Shown here in pieces: positions 23,708 through 37,300 of a stretch of 64,000 bases of DNA. The DNA is taken from positions 310,001 to 374,000 of the forward strand of contig CADCXC010000014.1 of the NCBI GenBank assembly GCA_902806595.1, given 5' to 3'. The notes under the pieces were generated by a model. It ran no database searches, was not told where the DNA came from, and saw only the letters and a program-made list of their open reading frames with translations. Numbering within the stretch: position 1 is the stretch's first letter; the number at the start of each line of letters is the position of its first letter. Origin of the DNA: Pyrenopolyporus hunteri (taxonomy: Eukaryota > Ascomycota > Sordariomycetes > Xylariales > Hypoxylaceae). Position numbers and translations under genes: made by a program.

Positions 23708-23724
23708 AAAAAAAAAAAAAAAAA
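23708..23724. repeat. Poly-A tract (17 nt)
   Basis: An uninterrupted A17 run within purine-rich DNA. It could be a retroposition scar, but no retroposed gene is visible upstream. Confidence 0.8.
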
Positions 23725-26700
23725 TAGTGGTCCAAGACACACAGGAGGGGCCTGGGGCAGTAGGGCGGGGGGATTCAGGACCTATATCGAACGGTAATAC
23801 TCCATATGTAAGAGGTAGGTTATATGAATCGTTACCTACCTACCGTATGTACATAATGGGCAGGTCGGCTAAAAAATGAGATACTTCGAGTATAATGGCA
23901 GATACTACTCCCAGGAACCCGAACCGAATTTCTCTATAGGCCCTGGTTACAGAAGTTGAGAAAGGAAAAAGGAATAAAACGAAAGGGGAAAAAAGTTGCA
24001 AGGGGATAAGAAGATCCTCAAGGTTCTCCGATCAAGAAGACTTGAGATGAGCAAGGGGCTTGTATCGATGTACACAGTTGTGGTACCTACGGATATATGT
24101 AGCCCGTATTGTACACGCCTAAGGTGGGCGGTGGTAGGTACATGTACCTACTATTATTATAGGTGAATTCCGCCTAGCATAGCGCAACATGTAGGCATGT
24201 ACCGCATGGTAGGTACCTACCTACGTATGATGCAAGGTAAATCCATTTCCGGCGCCTCTTGTCCTGTTTTAGCTTAATGATGCAGCCCTGCGCGAGGATG
24301 GCGTTCGTCTGGCCAGGTCCCACCCAACCGTGTGTTGTGGTGAGACGACGAGGTACTGTAAAGTGAGAGAGAGCCGTTCAACGATGAGGCGGCTGTGATG
24401 TCAACGTGGGAAGTTAATAAACGCATCTTATTGCATCGACGGAAACTGTGAGATGTGATGCGGCCCCCCTAGGTAACGGCATGCACGGAAAGTTAAACTA
24501 GATTTTGCCGTATGTAGGTACCTAATAACCTTGGCCACATGTACCTAGGTTCGAATGTTATTTCGAGATTGGCTTGGGTGCATGTGTATATCCGTGTAGT
24601 ACATAGTACTATGTACATATATGTAGGTACGTAGTAAACACGTTTCGGCTGTCTTATTACTGTTGTAGGTTAGCCTAGCTAGTTCAGGTACAGAATCGGA
24701 CTCCTTAGATACCTCACTACATACGTACAACAGTAAACGTGTAGTTTACAGGTACATGTATGTAATTAAAGGCACGCGTAAGTACATACGTACCTACAAA
24801 TATCATTATCTACATGTATTACTTACCCGGACACCGTATATAGGTAGCTAGGGGTAGTCAACCAAGTTTAATGATAACCTGAGCCAGTCTCAATATGATT
24901 GGCTTGTGTCAATAATGAGTTTCTAGTAAGAGATCATACTATGATAGCAAAGCTGTCTACTAGGTAATTATGGTAAGTACCTTATTACAGAGTATATGTA
25001 ATATGCGACCGTAAACTCGGAATACAGTGCCAAATACAAGCAGGCACCATGGTGGTATATTAAGGTCGTTGCGAAAAGCTAGGCTAGTTGCTGCACTAAC
25101 GCCTCGGCATTCAGGCACGCGGGCCAATTAAAACGGTCGATCTAACATTCACGTGTGACAGCCGTCCCACGAGGCTATGTAGTTATGTACCAGCACTTGT
25201 ACATAGGTACCTAGGTACCTAGGTATATATATAAAATAAATCTGGAGCCGAAGCCTCCCAACTTCCAGGTCCGTCTCATTCCTTTCCAGTCTCGTCAACT
25301 TGGATCTCAGGATAGCCTTGTTTCGATTTTCTCTGGCAACAGTTTGCGACGCGACAGTACGAAATATCGCGATATTAATTCACCGCTTGGTTTCATGCAA
25401 TTATTACTTACATCCCGGACCAACTAAGGGAGTCTCTGGTGATAGGGCTGTGTGACACCCGTTTCGAGTGGGTATCGACATAGTGACGATGGTGATGAGC
25501 GGGTTTTATCCAGTGGCGTTATATAACGCTTAACGCCCTCGCATTGTGACGCGTCGTTGCCACGCAGATTCCGGCTCCGCGGTGGTGGTCCGAACGTCAT
25601 AAGAGTCCCAACCGGTTGTGAAGTGATAGTGGAAGGAGGGGAAAGGAGAAGAGGGGAAAAAAGAAAAGAAAAAGCAGGCACAAACAGAAAACTCATCATG
25701 CTTTCATACGATGATTATGAGCTATGAAAGTGTCCGATGTGTGAAGTACATAGGTAGATGAGCCTCCCATGCGGTGGTAGCCAAGCCGGGTCCCTGGCTA
25801 GCGGGATTTGGCGGGATTTGGCCGAGAACTGGGGAACGCTTGACGGTTAGGTACTTCATACGAGTAAAGAGTGTTGGTACGTACCTGGATATACGCAGTA
25901 TCCCTCGGGACATTTTCAAGGCGTAAGTCCCAGCCCGGCGGCCTGGTGAGCCCACATCGACGCCCGGAAATTATCTAAATTAGGTAGGTAGGTATATGTA
26001 TCCTAGGTATGTACGAAGGGCCAGCTTGCTCCTGTCATAAGATTTTATATCTCTAGACGTGTTCGGGGGTTGGTTAATAGGTAAATACGATGGGCAGGTG
26101 TATATCTGTATTAGATACCTACCTATGTATGTAGATAGGCTTACGCAAACATATGGATTAAAGGGACCGTGGCCGGGGGTCATCTCCGTAAGAAGCTTTT
26201 ATGTATATCTGAGATGCAACCCGGTAGTACCCCTCTTCATGTCCTGACCTTGTATGCATTCTTCGGGTCGCTTTGACGACGATTGCGATAGCCTCCGGAG
26301 TTAATTATCTCGAGTAGGGAGCGCGATGAATCGTAACATCAGATAGACTATTTTACTCCGTATGTGTGATATAGCCGAATCTGTTGTCCTTGGTCTCATA
26401 CTATTGGCCCTTTTCGTCAACCCCTCTCCTTATCCTTGTAATTTAGTCTATGCTAGAGACCTTGAGTTCAGAGGCGCGAAACGTGACGAACCAAAAAACC
26501 TCGACATCGGCCCTGTAATCGTAGGTTTGCGTGTGGAGCCGGCGGCATCGCTTCGTATGTTATCATACTCATTCGATATCTACCTACCTTATATAGCTCC
26601 AACTCGTGTGGTGAAGGACCCCCACGCGCCAGCCTTCTTACGTAGATCCACTTGGGAGAGCGTCGTCATGCGTTGACCGAGACGGGAATAGGGGCAGTAT

Positions 26701-28179
26701 AATAAAGATGCGCGAGGTCTTCCGGATCGAACAATGAAACTATGTTCAGGCTGGAGCTGACGGGTCCCGCCTCGCCCCGGCGAAAGAGGGGGAAGACGTA
26801 GCAAACCTGGACCCGAGATTCGATCAAATACTGTAATTGTGATGTGATGCGAGGCTGTGACTGCAAACTCCTTAAGTTGGGGGTGTTTAGGAGTTAGGCG
26901 ATGCTTATGAAAGAATGAGAAGAGTGAGGCGCCGGAAGTATATCCAGCATCAATCTTCTTTTGGCCGGCATCCGAATTCATCTACCGAATAGGGCCGGGG
27001 CTGCGTTCACGGTCGGCGATCCTTCGCAGGGGGGAAAAGTGTATCACGGCCGCGTGACAGGCCCGAAATGATCCGGAGCTGGCGCGTATGCTCAAGAGAT
27101 CTCGGGATATCTGCGAGCTGCAGGCTAAAAAGGTACCTATGCAGGTATATAATTTGTCCGAATCTCGCGCACATTGGCGAGATCTGAAAGAGTAGGGAAA
27201 GTCTTAGCCCTGGGGGAACGCCCTGTCACCTCAGGTGCTACATTTTAGATGTAACGTGCGCACGTTTGACGCGCATTGAAGGTCGTTTCTATTTGGGAAA
27301 TTACCTACCTACCTAGGCGAGCGAGGGACAGGAACGGATGCGACTGTAACGGCACCGACCGAAAAGGTGGTATTCACATTCTCCAAGAAGGAACCCGGTC
27401 GTGCACGTCGTAGGTGGTTGCAGGTATAGGCCAACCTGGAGAAGGCGCATCAACTCTGGCGATGCGTCGCAACCTTAACCGCTCTCCTTCGCAGAAGCCG
27501 ACTCGGATCTGCCGTTAGACATCCTTGACGGCGATGTTTCGACTAAGTATTCAACTTGGATCACTAGCGACCTCTCGAGTTCTCGGCCGGGGAACCGGCC
27601 CAGGTACCCAAGCAAACGAAACCTCTCAAGTTCGGAGACGCCGGCAGGTACCACCGTAGTATGTATGTAAATAGAACCTAGACCGGGCTGATGATAATAA
27701 ATGGAAGTTTCGAGTTCGCATGAATAAGCCTGCACGAGCCGCTGTGGAAATGGTAGAAGTGGGAATGTTTTCTGGTGACGGGGCGAACTAATGTACCTAG
27801 CATTGTGGGTGTCGTGTCCGCCCAGTCGGTGCCGGAGGTAGGGTGGTACTTTAACCATACTGTGTAGGTAATTATCGCACAGATGTTACTCTGTCATGTA
27901 CCTGATGAAGATATTCCCGTGTAAAGATCGGAGCACCGTGCCGGATCTTTGGAGTTATTAACAGCGGCATTGTTCTGACGAAATATGACTATGTGGGGAG
28001 GAATTCTTCTCGAAGCCCGTATGCCAAGGTATATGCGAGCGAACTTTCCTTCGGAAATCGTACCATGACGAGAAACGTACGTTTTCTTAATTTTTGTGAC
28101 AGAAAACAGAAGGACCGCTGTGAGTAAGTAACCTTGTGTAGCTCCGTTAGGTTTTGAAACAAACCATGCGGGGCAGGAC

Positions 28180-28208
28180 AGAAACAGCAGAAACAGCAGA
28201 AACGGCGG
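28180..28208. repeat. 9-bp tandem repeat agaaacagc, three copies
   Basis: Three copies of agaaacagc, the last slightly changed. Confidence 0.7.
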
Positions 28209-28971
28209 AAAAGGGTACCCAAGGAGGTACTTGACCTAATACCTGGTAGCAGGTACTACGGACCTATAGTACATGGGTTCGACAGACTGGACCTTCGAAC
28301 TTAGGACGTCCTACGCCAACGTTCGTGTTCATGTATCCGATACAGGTAGGCAGGTAATGTATCGGTGCATATATTATGCATCAACCGAGATCTCAAGTCC
28401 CCGGGTACGCCTGCCATCTCGTTGGATTTGTTCCGGCACGCGCTTAGACATTTAAATCGATCTTGTACCTAGTGGGCCCACCCCCGAAAAGGCCGAGTGT
28501 AAGCGTCAAAGCGTAAGTTTTGGAGGTTTCGACCCTTTCGACCCAAGAGTCAAAGCGCTCGTCTGATCTTTCTCTCCCCGTCTTTCCGTCTCTCCGTCTC
28601 TCTCTCTCTTCATATCATTATATTTCGCCTTATTATTATTCCCTATGGAACCAACCCCCGGGACGGAACACGTACTGTGAAGAAAGGCTGTCTTATTCTC
28701 TCTCTTCCCGCTCGATGCCCGACGTCGAGTTTATTAGGCTACAAATATAGCATCCACAGCTGGTAGGACTGCATGTACTCGAGGGCGCGTGCGATGCCCT
28801 TCAATAAAAGCTCCTAATAAAAGTCCGACGGATGCTTCAATGCAGTGCAACGCTCGCCGCCAGGCTTTTCTCTCTCTTGGTTCAAGTCCTACGTTACCTA
28901 GCCTGCTTTTCTGACAGGTCATGCAGCCAAGCCTGCGGTTCTTGGACTGACTTCCGATGGGCATCACATCG

Positions 28972-29025
28972 TCACTATTATCACCATTTTCACCATTTTC
29001 ATCATTTTCACCATTACCACCACTC
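28972..29025. repeat. 9-bp tandem repeat (caccatttt)n
   Basis: About five to six degenerate copies of caccatttt. The plus-strand frame reads as a His/Phe repeat inside an otherwise unrecognisable open frame. Confidence 0.7.
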
Positions 29026-31093
29026 GCCGAAAGTTAAGCGTTTATGCTCGGACGTCTACATATTCTGATATCTACCTACCTCGGGTCCTTTAACTATATA
29101 CTCTTAGTAACTGCTTTCACAAATAGATTTAGTAGCCCGTTTAGATGCTTCGACCTGATTGGGCTGTAGTTTCGTGTGTCGACGCCGCTCAACACCACCA
29201 ATGACAACACCACCTCCACGTATTGGACTCAAGTAAAAAGGGGCCGATCGAAAAACTCGACGGGCATCTCACATAGCCGACTCCGATATGCAGAGATACG
29301 TCTCGCTTCTCTACCTACCCAGGTTCTCGGCCCACGTCGAGTGGATAAGTAAGTTTTACATAGGTGGACGCCATTAAAAATCATCGAAGCCGGATCCGTG
29401 TCATTATTCACTACTGCTTCAACGGCAAAGCAACAACTCGCAACAGCGCATCTCTGCCCTCCTCGCATAGTCTCCATTCCCCACGGGAAAAGCCAGTCTC
29501 CTTACCGGTCATAATAGAAGTGGCTACATATCCACCCACTAAACCGCCATCCAACGCCACGCAACGTCTGAGGGTGAGACTGTTTCTCGGCCATTCCCGT
29601 GTGGGCGTCCGTCTAACAAGGTCGAGCGGCCTCTTATTCCAGCTCACCGCAACTTACCTACATTGTGCATCCGCGTATCCGCCCGCGTTTGCGATGCCAA
29701 GGGTCCACACGCCTCCTACTCCCCACGATAGGGCCAAATTCCCAACTGCGAGATCACCAAGGGTGTTCTGCTCGACTCCCCCAGAATCGAACCCTGGACG
29801 CCAAACGTTGAGGCGGAGCTGGCATGAATATTCCCCGCCGACGCAGTTTCAACAGAACGCGGCTTATGGGCGCAGGCAACTGACCGCTTACTGTATGTTT
29901 AGGTAGGTAGCTAAAGTCCGCGACTACGCTTGCGGGAAGTTCAGCGCCGGCGGGAATGCGGCGCTACGGTTTTTGAGGCCTCCGATGAATGAGCGGGATC
30001 TATAAAGCCTCAGTCGGAAGCGAACTCTGATGCGCCGCGTCGGACCATACTAGAAGTGCTTTTTTTTTTTTTGGAGGCGGAACGGCGACCCCGTCCAATC
30101 AAGCAGAAGGCGCTTCCTTCGTGGCGGCGGCAACGTCTTCGATGTCTCAAGTTAGGGCAAGCCTCTGCCTGACAATGATGGCATTCGGTTCTACGACGTC
30201 GTTCTCCCTGATCGGTGCGCGTGCTTCGTCTCTGCTGACTACGCCTCTAAGTCGCCCCCTCCTCGCCGAACGCTAGTCCCGGGATCTTTACTAAGCTACG
30301 GCGTCAGGGGGTTTGAAGGGTCGGATGTGGACTGGAAAGCAGGGCTAGGCATCCCCTATGTAGGAAGGTAGGTGGCCAGGGCTGTCGTTGGCCCTGACTC
30401 AGCGCACTTCGAGCTCTCGCGATCTCGCGATCTCGTCCGCGGCGCAGATACCCGGGTGATTGACGATCAATAGAACTAAGACCTATTCGATTTAGTTGGT
30501 GGCAATATATGAGATGTCATTATCCCACCTAATAGATTTGCCTCTGTTCGTGGGGGAGGACTGGTTCGATCTTGTAGATACCATGTAGTTGCAGAAGCAG
30601 AGTGACATTGAGTGCCTCGCCGCGCATGAACACCGGTTCTTCGGTCTAGATATGCAAGTGACATGCCGGGCAGATAACGCCATAGATATTAGGACCGTTC
30701 CATTTCCATTTACACAACTTCACTAGCAAGCCAATATCCGAATCGTACTACATTCAAAGTAAGCCATCATGTCCCCTTAAGTGGGTGTGCAAGAGACGTA
30801 GAAAGACGCCGACGTTGGTAAATTCAATTGATGTGGCCTAGGAGCCTTGGGGACGCAAGTCTACTGTAAATGCTTTCTCGAGGAAGAGACGAAAAAGAAA
30901 GGAAAAAAGCGATGGTAAACCCCCAATACAAGTATATATAAATAGAAAACCCGGATGGCCTCTGATCCCTCGCCCGGCAATGCAGATATCAAGATGGTGT
31001 TAGATGGATGAAATTTGTTCAAATCCCGCAAGCTCCTAGCGCCGGTAATCCTCGATGATATGTGATGACGATATGACCCGCCCCGAGATAGGA

Positions 31094-31118
31094 AGTAGTA
31101 GTAGCAGTAGTAGTAGTA
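31094..31118. repeat. AGT trinucleotide microsatellite
   Basis: (AGT)8 with one AGC interruption, about 170 bp beyond the stop of the transcription factor gene. Confidence 0.75.
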
Positions 31119-31291
31119 AATGATAAGGAGGTACCTAGGAAGGAAGAGTAGAAGGCCTGGTACGCCCAGTTTATGAAGTCTCTTTGCTTCGTTCCAAATT
31201 GCTATGTCTCATGATATAACCCAACGAGAAGCCCTAAAAGAGAAGAAGAAAAGGGGGGGAGGGAAAAAGGGTTAAGAGGAGATCCGCAGAA

Positions 31292-34200
31292 TCAGGTCTC
31301 GTCTCCTAGCGAGTAGACTCCTTTCAATATCTCCCAGCACCATAGAGCAGTCGCGTCCGTGTCTTTCAGATCCCGGATCCACTCAATACACAACAAGACG
31401 GTCTCGTTGGCATCCTGATCGAACTTCGACCCCATCATCGACGTCCGTATCCGCGATAGAATCTGTACTTGCTGCGTCAAATGCAAGATCAATAAGATGC
31501 CAAGGATGTTCTGCGTCCAAAAAAATAGGCACGGTACCAGCCTCTTGTGGAAACAAGTCGGCGACATCGTAATAGGCCATTTCAGCATGGCTTTGAGACA
31601 CTCCGCGATGCCCTCCGCGTCGTCACGCGTCACATGGTCCGGATGGTGGAGAGCCTTGAAGATGAACGGCCGGTAGATCAGATATTTAACGTAGTAATAT
31701 CGCGTCCTTAGGCTGGCGGCGTGTATGTCTACGGCATAGGGGTAACTGACAGGAGGGTTATCCAGGTCGGCCGAGAACATGAAGTTCGTATGAAGATCCG
31801 GAACGGGGGAGGGATACATGGATTGGCCTTCGTACAGGCCGTCGGCTGGATTCGAGTACGCCTCCGGGTTCTCTTCCTCCCAACGAAGGTATACGGGAAG
31901 TAGTCCTCTCCACTGGTCCAACTGGGCCGCCATCTGCTTCATCATAACGGCTGCTGGAGAGATCTGGTTGTCAACGGGAAGGTGCGTAGGGCCAAATGCT
32001 ATGTCCTATTAGTCTACTTTCGTCTGATTTTCGGAGTCGATGTGTACGATGTAGGTCTTCTTTTCCCTTGTTCTTTCCCCCTATCGAATAGGACATAAAA
32101 GGGGTAGAAATCCGACTCACCGTTAGTCAGCGTGGTGTGGAACTCCACGGAAAGTCGTCGGAGCACGATCTGCGAAGCGAAATGCTCTTGAAAGTGAGAA
32201 GCTTGATTCCCAACGTAGTCTTCTTCGGAAAACGAGCCACTGAAGTCAGGTAGCCCCACCAGAGACTCAAGTTTATCTAGCCCAGTCCGGGGAGTATTCA
32301 GTTCCATGTTTAAACACCTATAAACCCGTCAGACTAAACCGATGATGCGTGTAACTGAAACGACGTACGTTTCCATTATGGAACAATGCCAAAAGGCCCT
32401 CCGGACCATGTCACCCCGATGGGTCGTTAGTACTTCTGGGTTACTAAATGCCACGTTAACGAGAACTCAAACCGCATCCCCTTCTCATACGTACCTCGTC
32501 AGCAGCGCCTGACAGGCCAGCGAGGCCGATGTCGACATGCGCCAAAATTCCTATGTTGGTCAGGGCGTGATGAGGACTTCCTTGGCATGAGTTTCGCTTA
32601 CAAGATGATGACAGCATGTTCCGTAATATATGCTAGTTATGGAAAACTATTAGTAAATACACGAGGTTGAGTCGAGGGGATACTCACGCTGCTAACGAAA
32701 ACATCTGGACATTCTCTAGACTGCACTCCGTAAGATTGAAGCCCATTCGCTTCCTGGCTTCGTTAAAAAATAACAATCCCGGAGGTCTTTCCGCGGTCCC
32801 TCCCCTAATCCCACTGGGACGGCCCTTATGCGTCTGTAAATACCAGATTAGCGGTTTGAGACGCTACGAGTGTGCTACGGGTGTGTTCGAGAGTTCCCCA
32901 AAGTGCTCAAAGTTACTTGATACCTTCGGCGAGGCTGTGGCATAGATGTGGCATAGATGAACAGGGCGGGGCACGGAAAACCACTCAGGATCGACGTACT
33001 CTGATGGGAGCGCCCTGCACGGCGTTGATCGCGACTTCACCAAGCGCAAATATCAGACACGCCAAGGTCGAAGAACTGCTCTCGTCGAATCCACGACTGG
33101 CGATAGCTGGCAGGGTTTCGGCTCGAAAGATCTGCCGATCCATTATCGGATATATCAAGTTGAACGTGTCGAAATACGACTTAGTAAGCCTCTCTATCGT
33201 GTCCCAGTTCACGGTTAGACCGCCCACTTGTAACCCCTCAACCTGGCCCGCATGAGGGGCTTGTAGGGAGAGCGGCACTCCTTCGGAGCGGATTTGGGGA
33301 GACCCGTATATGTTAGTCGGCAGAGACGTTGCTCGGTCTCGTAAACCCAGTAACATGGCTGCCCCATCTTTCTCCATGGCCGTCAGGTCCATGTTCGGAA
33401 CCTTGCTTTCGAGGACCTGCCGTATGAAAGGCCAAGATAGCATTTTATGAGTAGCGGAGACATATTGAACGTCTCTGGAGGGAGCAGGGGTGATTGCTGG
33501 AGGCTGGAGGTGAACGTTTGTAGCCTGCCACGCACTAGACTGCCCAGCCTCTAGAGTCGTGGTAGGAGGAGGATTGGACTGGATGTGGCCGTAAATAGAC
33601 AGGGGAAGAGTGCCCCGAGCATTGAGGCTATCGACTTTTCCGTCGAGGTTTCTTAACCCTCCTTCGAGGCTCTTTAGCCGCTCTAGAATCTCAACGAGAG
33701 TCTTGTCTTTTCTGCTACTGGTCAGTCATATCCAACACGCAACCATGCGCGACACCATTCGGCTCGGGATTCCGCTGAATGTATCCGAGGATGGCGCAAA
33801 CTGCGCTCGAACGAATACGTACTTGGTCGGCTGAGGCTCTCGGTATTTGCATTCAAGCTGATGGGGTTAGTGAAAAGACGGACGATGGGAGTGAGACGAG
33901 TCATCCTTACGTTCATTCGCTATTCCACGGTTCGGAGTTAGTCGATAAGTCTGCTTTGCGATCCAACGGGTCACTAGAAGCGTAGTTAAGAAGCAGAGGA
34001 GAGTCGTACGACCGCGACGTCATCTTCCTTCGGTGTCTCTTCTGGACGGGGCGGAATACATGTACGAGATACTTGGGATTACTGACCTGACAGGTAGCGC
34101 ATTTTGGTCTCTCTTCGCTACACCTCTGTTTACGCTGCCTGCAAGACTCACAGGCCTAAACGGGTTGTTAACATCCGAAACGGTAGATGATGAGCGAGAC

Positions 34201-34300
34201 GAAATACCTGGGCGGCTATGGCACCCCGCTCCTTTCTGCTGTTAGTGGGCGTCGCCGGACCAGCAGAGCTTGAATGGTTCGAGGTGCTCTCGGGATTCAT
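31292..34300 (-). CDS. Zn2Cys6 fungal transcription factor, 11 exons
   Basis: A nuclear DNA-binding regulator, 709 residues in my model. Exons from the start: 34300-34208, 34155-34087, 33919-33911 (9 nt), 33857-33823, 33711-33000, 32833-32688, 32632-32602, 32550-32495, 32443-32369, 32317-32121 and 31998-31292. All junctions keep frame and most have GTACGT or GTGAGT-like donors. The binuclear cluster has Cys33, 36, 43, 50, 53 and 60 with spacing 2-6-6-2-6; the sixth Cys comes right after the microexon. YREPQPTKKDKTLVEILERLKSLEG follows as linker and dimerising coiled coil. The fungal-specific TF domain shows ERPPGLLFFNEARKRMGF, SLENVQMFSLAA, EFWRMSTSASLACQAL and MVRRAFWHCSIMET. The C-terminus ends in WCWEILKGVYSLGDET. 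Targets are unknown. No biosynthetic or catabolic cluster surrounds it. Confidence 0.88.
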
Positions 34301-37300
34301 CCTCTACGATCGATAAGCGAACCGGGCTAACAGATGGGTGAAAACCGAAGGGTTATCCTCTGGTCCGAGGTCGATCGTGAAAAATTTCTACCAACAGAGC
34401 ACATGACAAAAGGTAAGAAAGCTTGGTGCTACAAGTTGCGACCAGACACGACCGTCCCTAAAAGAAAGGGCGAATCCGAAAGAGTTGAGCCGATGCAGAA
34501 CCAGGCGTATGCAATATGACCTGCCGCCTAGGAAATTGAAGGGCGGTCGCCGGGCCGGACCGCAACGCGTAGACGGCGGGAATATACGACTCGGATACGT
34601 AGGCAGGGACCCTGAACAGGCTGGGAACGTGGCGAGCGGCCCGTCTAGGCCATAAGTCTAGTTCTACCGAAAAAGTGTTATGCAATATAAGATCTTTGGG
34701 ATGGCACGAGAGCAAAAAACTGATTGAGATTTTGTACTTTTTGGAGACTTTTGGGCCAAGGCGAGCAAAACAGAATATTTTGATGACTGTGGAGGGCGGT
34801 TCTCACGGAGGAAATGCCCGACTCCGCTGGCCGGCCTCGCCAAAGAAAGGGAATACAGGGCTCTTCTTTTTTATTTTTCAATCGGGCGCCCGTGATTGAA
34901 AGGATACCTTCTCCCTCGCTTGTCGGGTATAGTACCAATTTAGAGCCTGGTTAGCCCAGCGAAGCTCGTCTGCGCAGACCGCCATATCCACGAGTCCTTG
35001 GATCTTGGGGAGCGAATCGATATTTTATGGTGGTTGATGCCACGATGTTAGCTGGAGACGGGGGGGGAGACAATTGAGTGTGGCTGCACTTGCGAAGGAA
35101 CCCCCATGAAGATGCCCAAGGTCAAATTGGACAGAACTCCAGGGGCCGAAGAAAGCTACAAGATTTGTATGGATATAAACGCTTCAGCCCGCCCGGCCCA
35201 TTGCGAATATGTAACCTACCTTCTACCTACCTACCTACCTTACCCTCTTCGCGCCTCGCTCGTCAACCTACCACGTGTGCATTCTAATATATGAATTAAA
35301 TGTAGGAACCGCACTTTGCGCGCGTAGTGCCGCTATGCTTTTGCGGTAAACCGTTCGGCGCCGACTCCACGTGGTCCATGGTCTCTCATATGAAATTTGC
35401 TTTGAGTTTGAGAGCATCTTGTGTGGTTCTTCCGGATGCCAGAGCTTGTAACCAGATCCGTGGCAGTTGAATGGACGACGGCGCCCAGTCAGAGGCCATG
35501 CTGAAGGATAGGTCGAAAAGGGTAAAGTGTCGATGATAAAACGAACAGGCTTGGCCGGCCGTAGAGGAGGGGGGGAGAAACGAGCTAAGCTCGACGTCAT
35601 GCCGCTCATTGCCGGATGGTTTATAAGATATCAGATGAAAAAACGAGACAAATGTACAGAACCCCCCCTCCCCTGATGCCTGTCAAACCTGTACTCCGGG
35701 GCAGAGTCAGCCCCAGGTATTTTAGCTAGGTAGCCTCTTGTGACGGGGAGTCTGATTGGGCTTGCGCATGTAAGGAGGTCACAGGAAGAGAAAAAAAAAA
35801 AGTAGAGATACGGCAGCATGCAGCAGATGTATGAAGTGGATACCGGAATGAGAGAAGAATCGAATCATGGACATATCCGACTAAAATGGAGGAAAAAAGA
35901 AAAGATGAAATTTTTTGGTCGTGGCGACGACAGAGACAGAAGAAAAGGAAACCGGCGAAACAGAGAAAAGAGCAATAGGCAATTACCCATAAATTCTGGC
36001 GAGCCCCAACTGATGAACTTTGAACCTTCCTGTTCAACTAATCACATGTTTAGGTACTTGCCAAGTGAAACAACCATGTGAGCATACGGACGAATTTTAG
36101 GTAGGCACGGTAGTACTTTAGGTACCAAAAACCGGGCTATCAGGTATACCTAACCTACCTGCCTTAGGTAGCACGTTAGGTGCCAGGTAGACGCATATCG
36201 AGATGCGCTAAAGGTTCCTAGCACCATTAGTAACCTCCATGTATAGAAAGGCTTGGGCCGGGGTTTCCAATCTTCTGCGTTAACAATACCAAGAACACGT
36301 ACCTGGAATGACATAAAATAGCCTTGCACTAGAACGTATGCGGGGGGTAAAGATGGGTGGGGGGGGAGAAGGAGGGGGAACTTGAACCGGCTCCCCCGGT
36401 GTGCACTTCACCGAGAAAAGTTGGAAAATAAGTTCCCGCTGATCCTACCTTAAGCCTCGATGATCTGCGCTTTATATATTCCCCCCCCTCGGAAACTCGT
36501 CTTACTACTCTTACGGCACATCTCATTTTCTTTCCTGTAAGTCGCCCGAATAACTGAAACATACGACCCGAAACGTCGCAGGCGATAGATGACATGGGAT
36601 TTACGTGGTCCTGACGAAGGCTGTTCAATGGGCCTAGACCCCCCCTTGAATTGTCTATTACACCGTCTGAATGTGTCTTCCCGCTCACGCCTTATGCAAC
36701 CAAACACCCAGCTGAAGCTCTCTCGAAAACTTCATTGGAGAATGCGTTATTCGAGTAACATATGACTTACTGATGATCTTGCCCCTTTTCAGCAACTCTT
36801 GCTTGAGCCGCAGCCGAGTCCGGGCGGCGACGTTCCGACGACAGGCTTATTCCGCTATGGGACCAGACCGCTTATCCCACGTGTTCTGCTCCTTGAAGTC
36901 GAAGTGAAGCCCTACGCACAGTCGATTGGACGAGCGGTGTAACCCCTCTTTCGTGTTGGTTGACGGTCCATGGGGTAAAAAAAGCTTATAGCCAACTTCA
37001 TACTAGTGTCGTACCTCTCTCTTCACGCAGCAGTTTCCGGATCTCGCTTCATTAGCCTGTGACCAGCCATTGGCGCTGGGGCAAGTTGTCAGCATGTGGT
37101 TATCAGCATGAGTAAGCCGTTTCGGGACTTATCGAGATGCAAACGACTCTCTCCCAACAGCCGGGTCAGGGTCACCAATCTCCACGCACCAACACTTCAT
37201 TAAGCAAGGACATCCTATGGATTGGGAAGCGTGTTATCGGCGTTGCTTCAATCGGGTTAAACCCGACTGGGTTAATGCCACGGAAACTAGACACCCTAGT

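Larger units (their letters stand above)
13600..31291. other. 17.7-kb gene-poor region with repeats and relics
   Basis: I could assemble no convincing intact gene on either strand. Open frames are under 160 codons, start mostly at non-ATG codons and show no domains. The interval holds a minisatellite complex (13650-16010), minus-strand coding-like relics (14146-14700 and 16127-17460), short tandem repeats (20142, 23116, 28180, 28972, 31094), poly-A and poly-T tracts (23708, 30060) and dense TAGGTA palindromes from about 23.8 to 27.3 kb. Base composition does not look AT-swamped as in heavily RIP-mutated DNA, though I did not compute it. Confidence 0.6.

Noticed and set aside
23708..23724. Poly-A run as evidence for a retroposed gene or LINE
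   Set aside because: No coding remnant, target duplication or reverse transcriptase sequence found next to it.
29765..29800. tRNA-like B box (ccagggttcgattctgg) on the minus strand
   Set aside because: The T-arm does not pair in the standard register and no A box, anticodon arm or acceptor stem can be built around it.
29364..29906. 180-codon plus-strand frame
   Set aside because: Low-complexity Pro/Ser/Thr composition, no family likeness, start not supported by splice or promoter context.
33720..33916. Minus-strand frame reading AEWCRAW as the source of the sixth zinc Cys
   Set aside because: Contains stops before the downstream exon and wrong phase; the microexon plus LECKY exon gives perfect spacing and frame.
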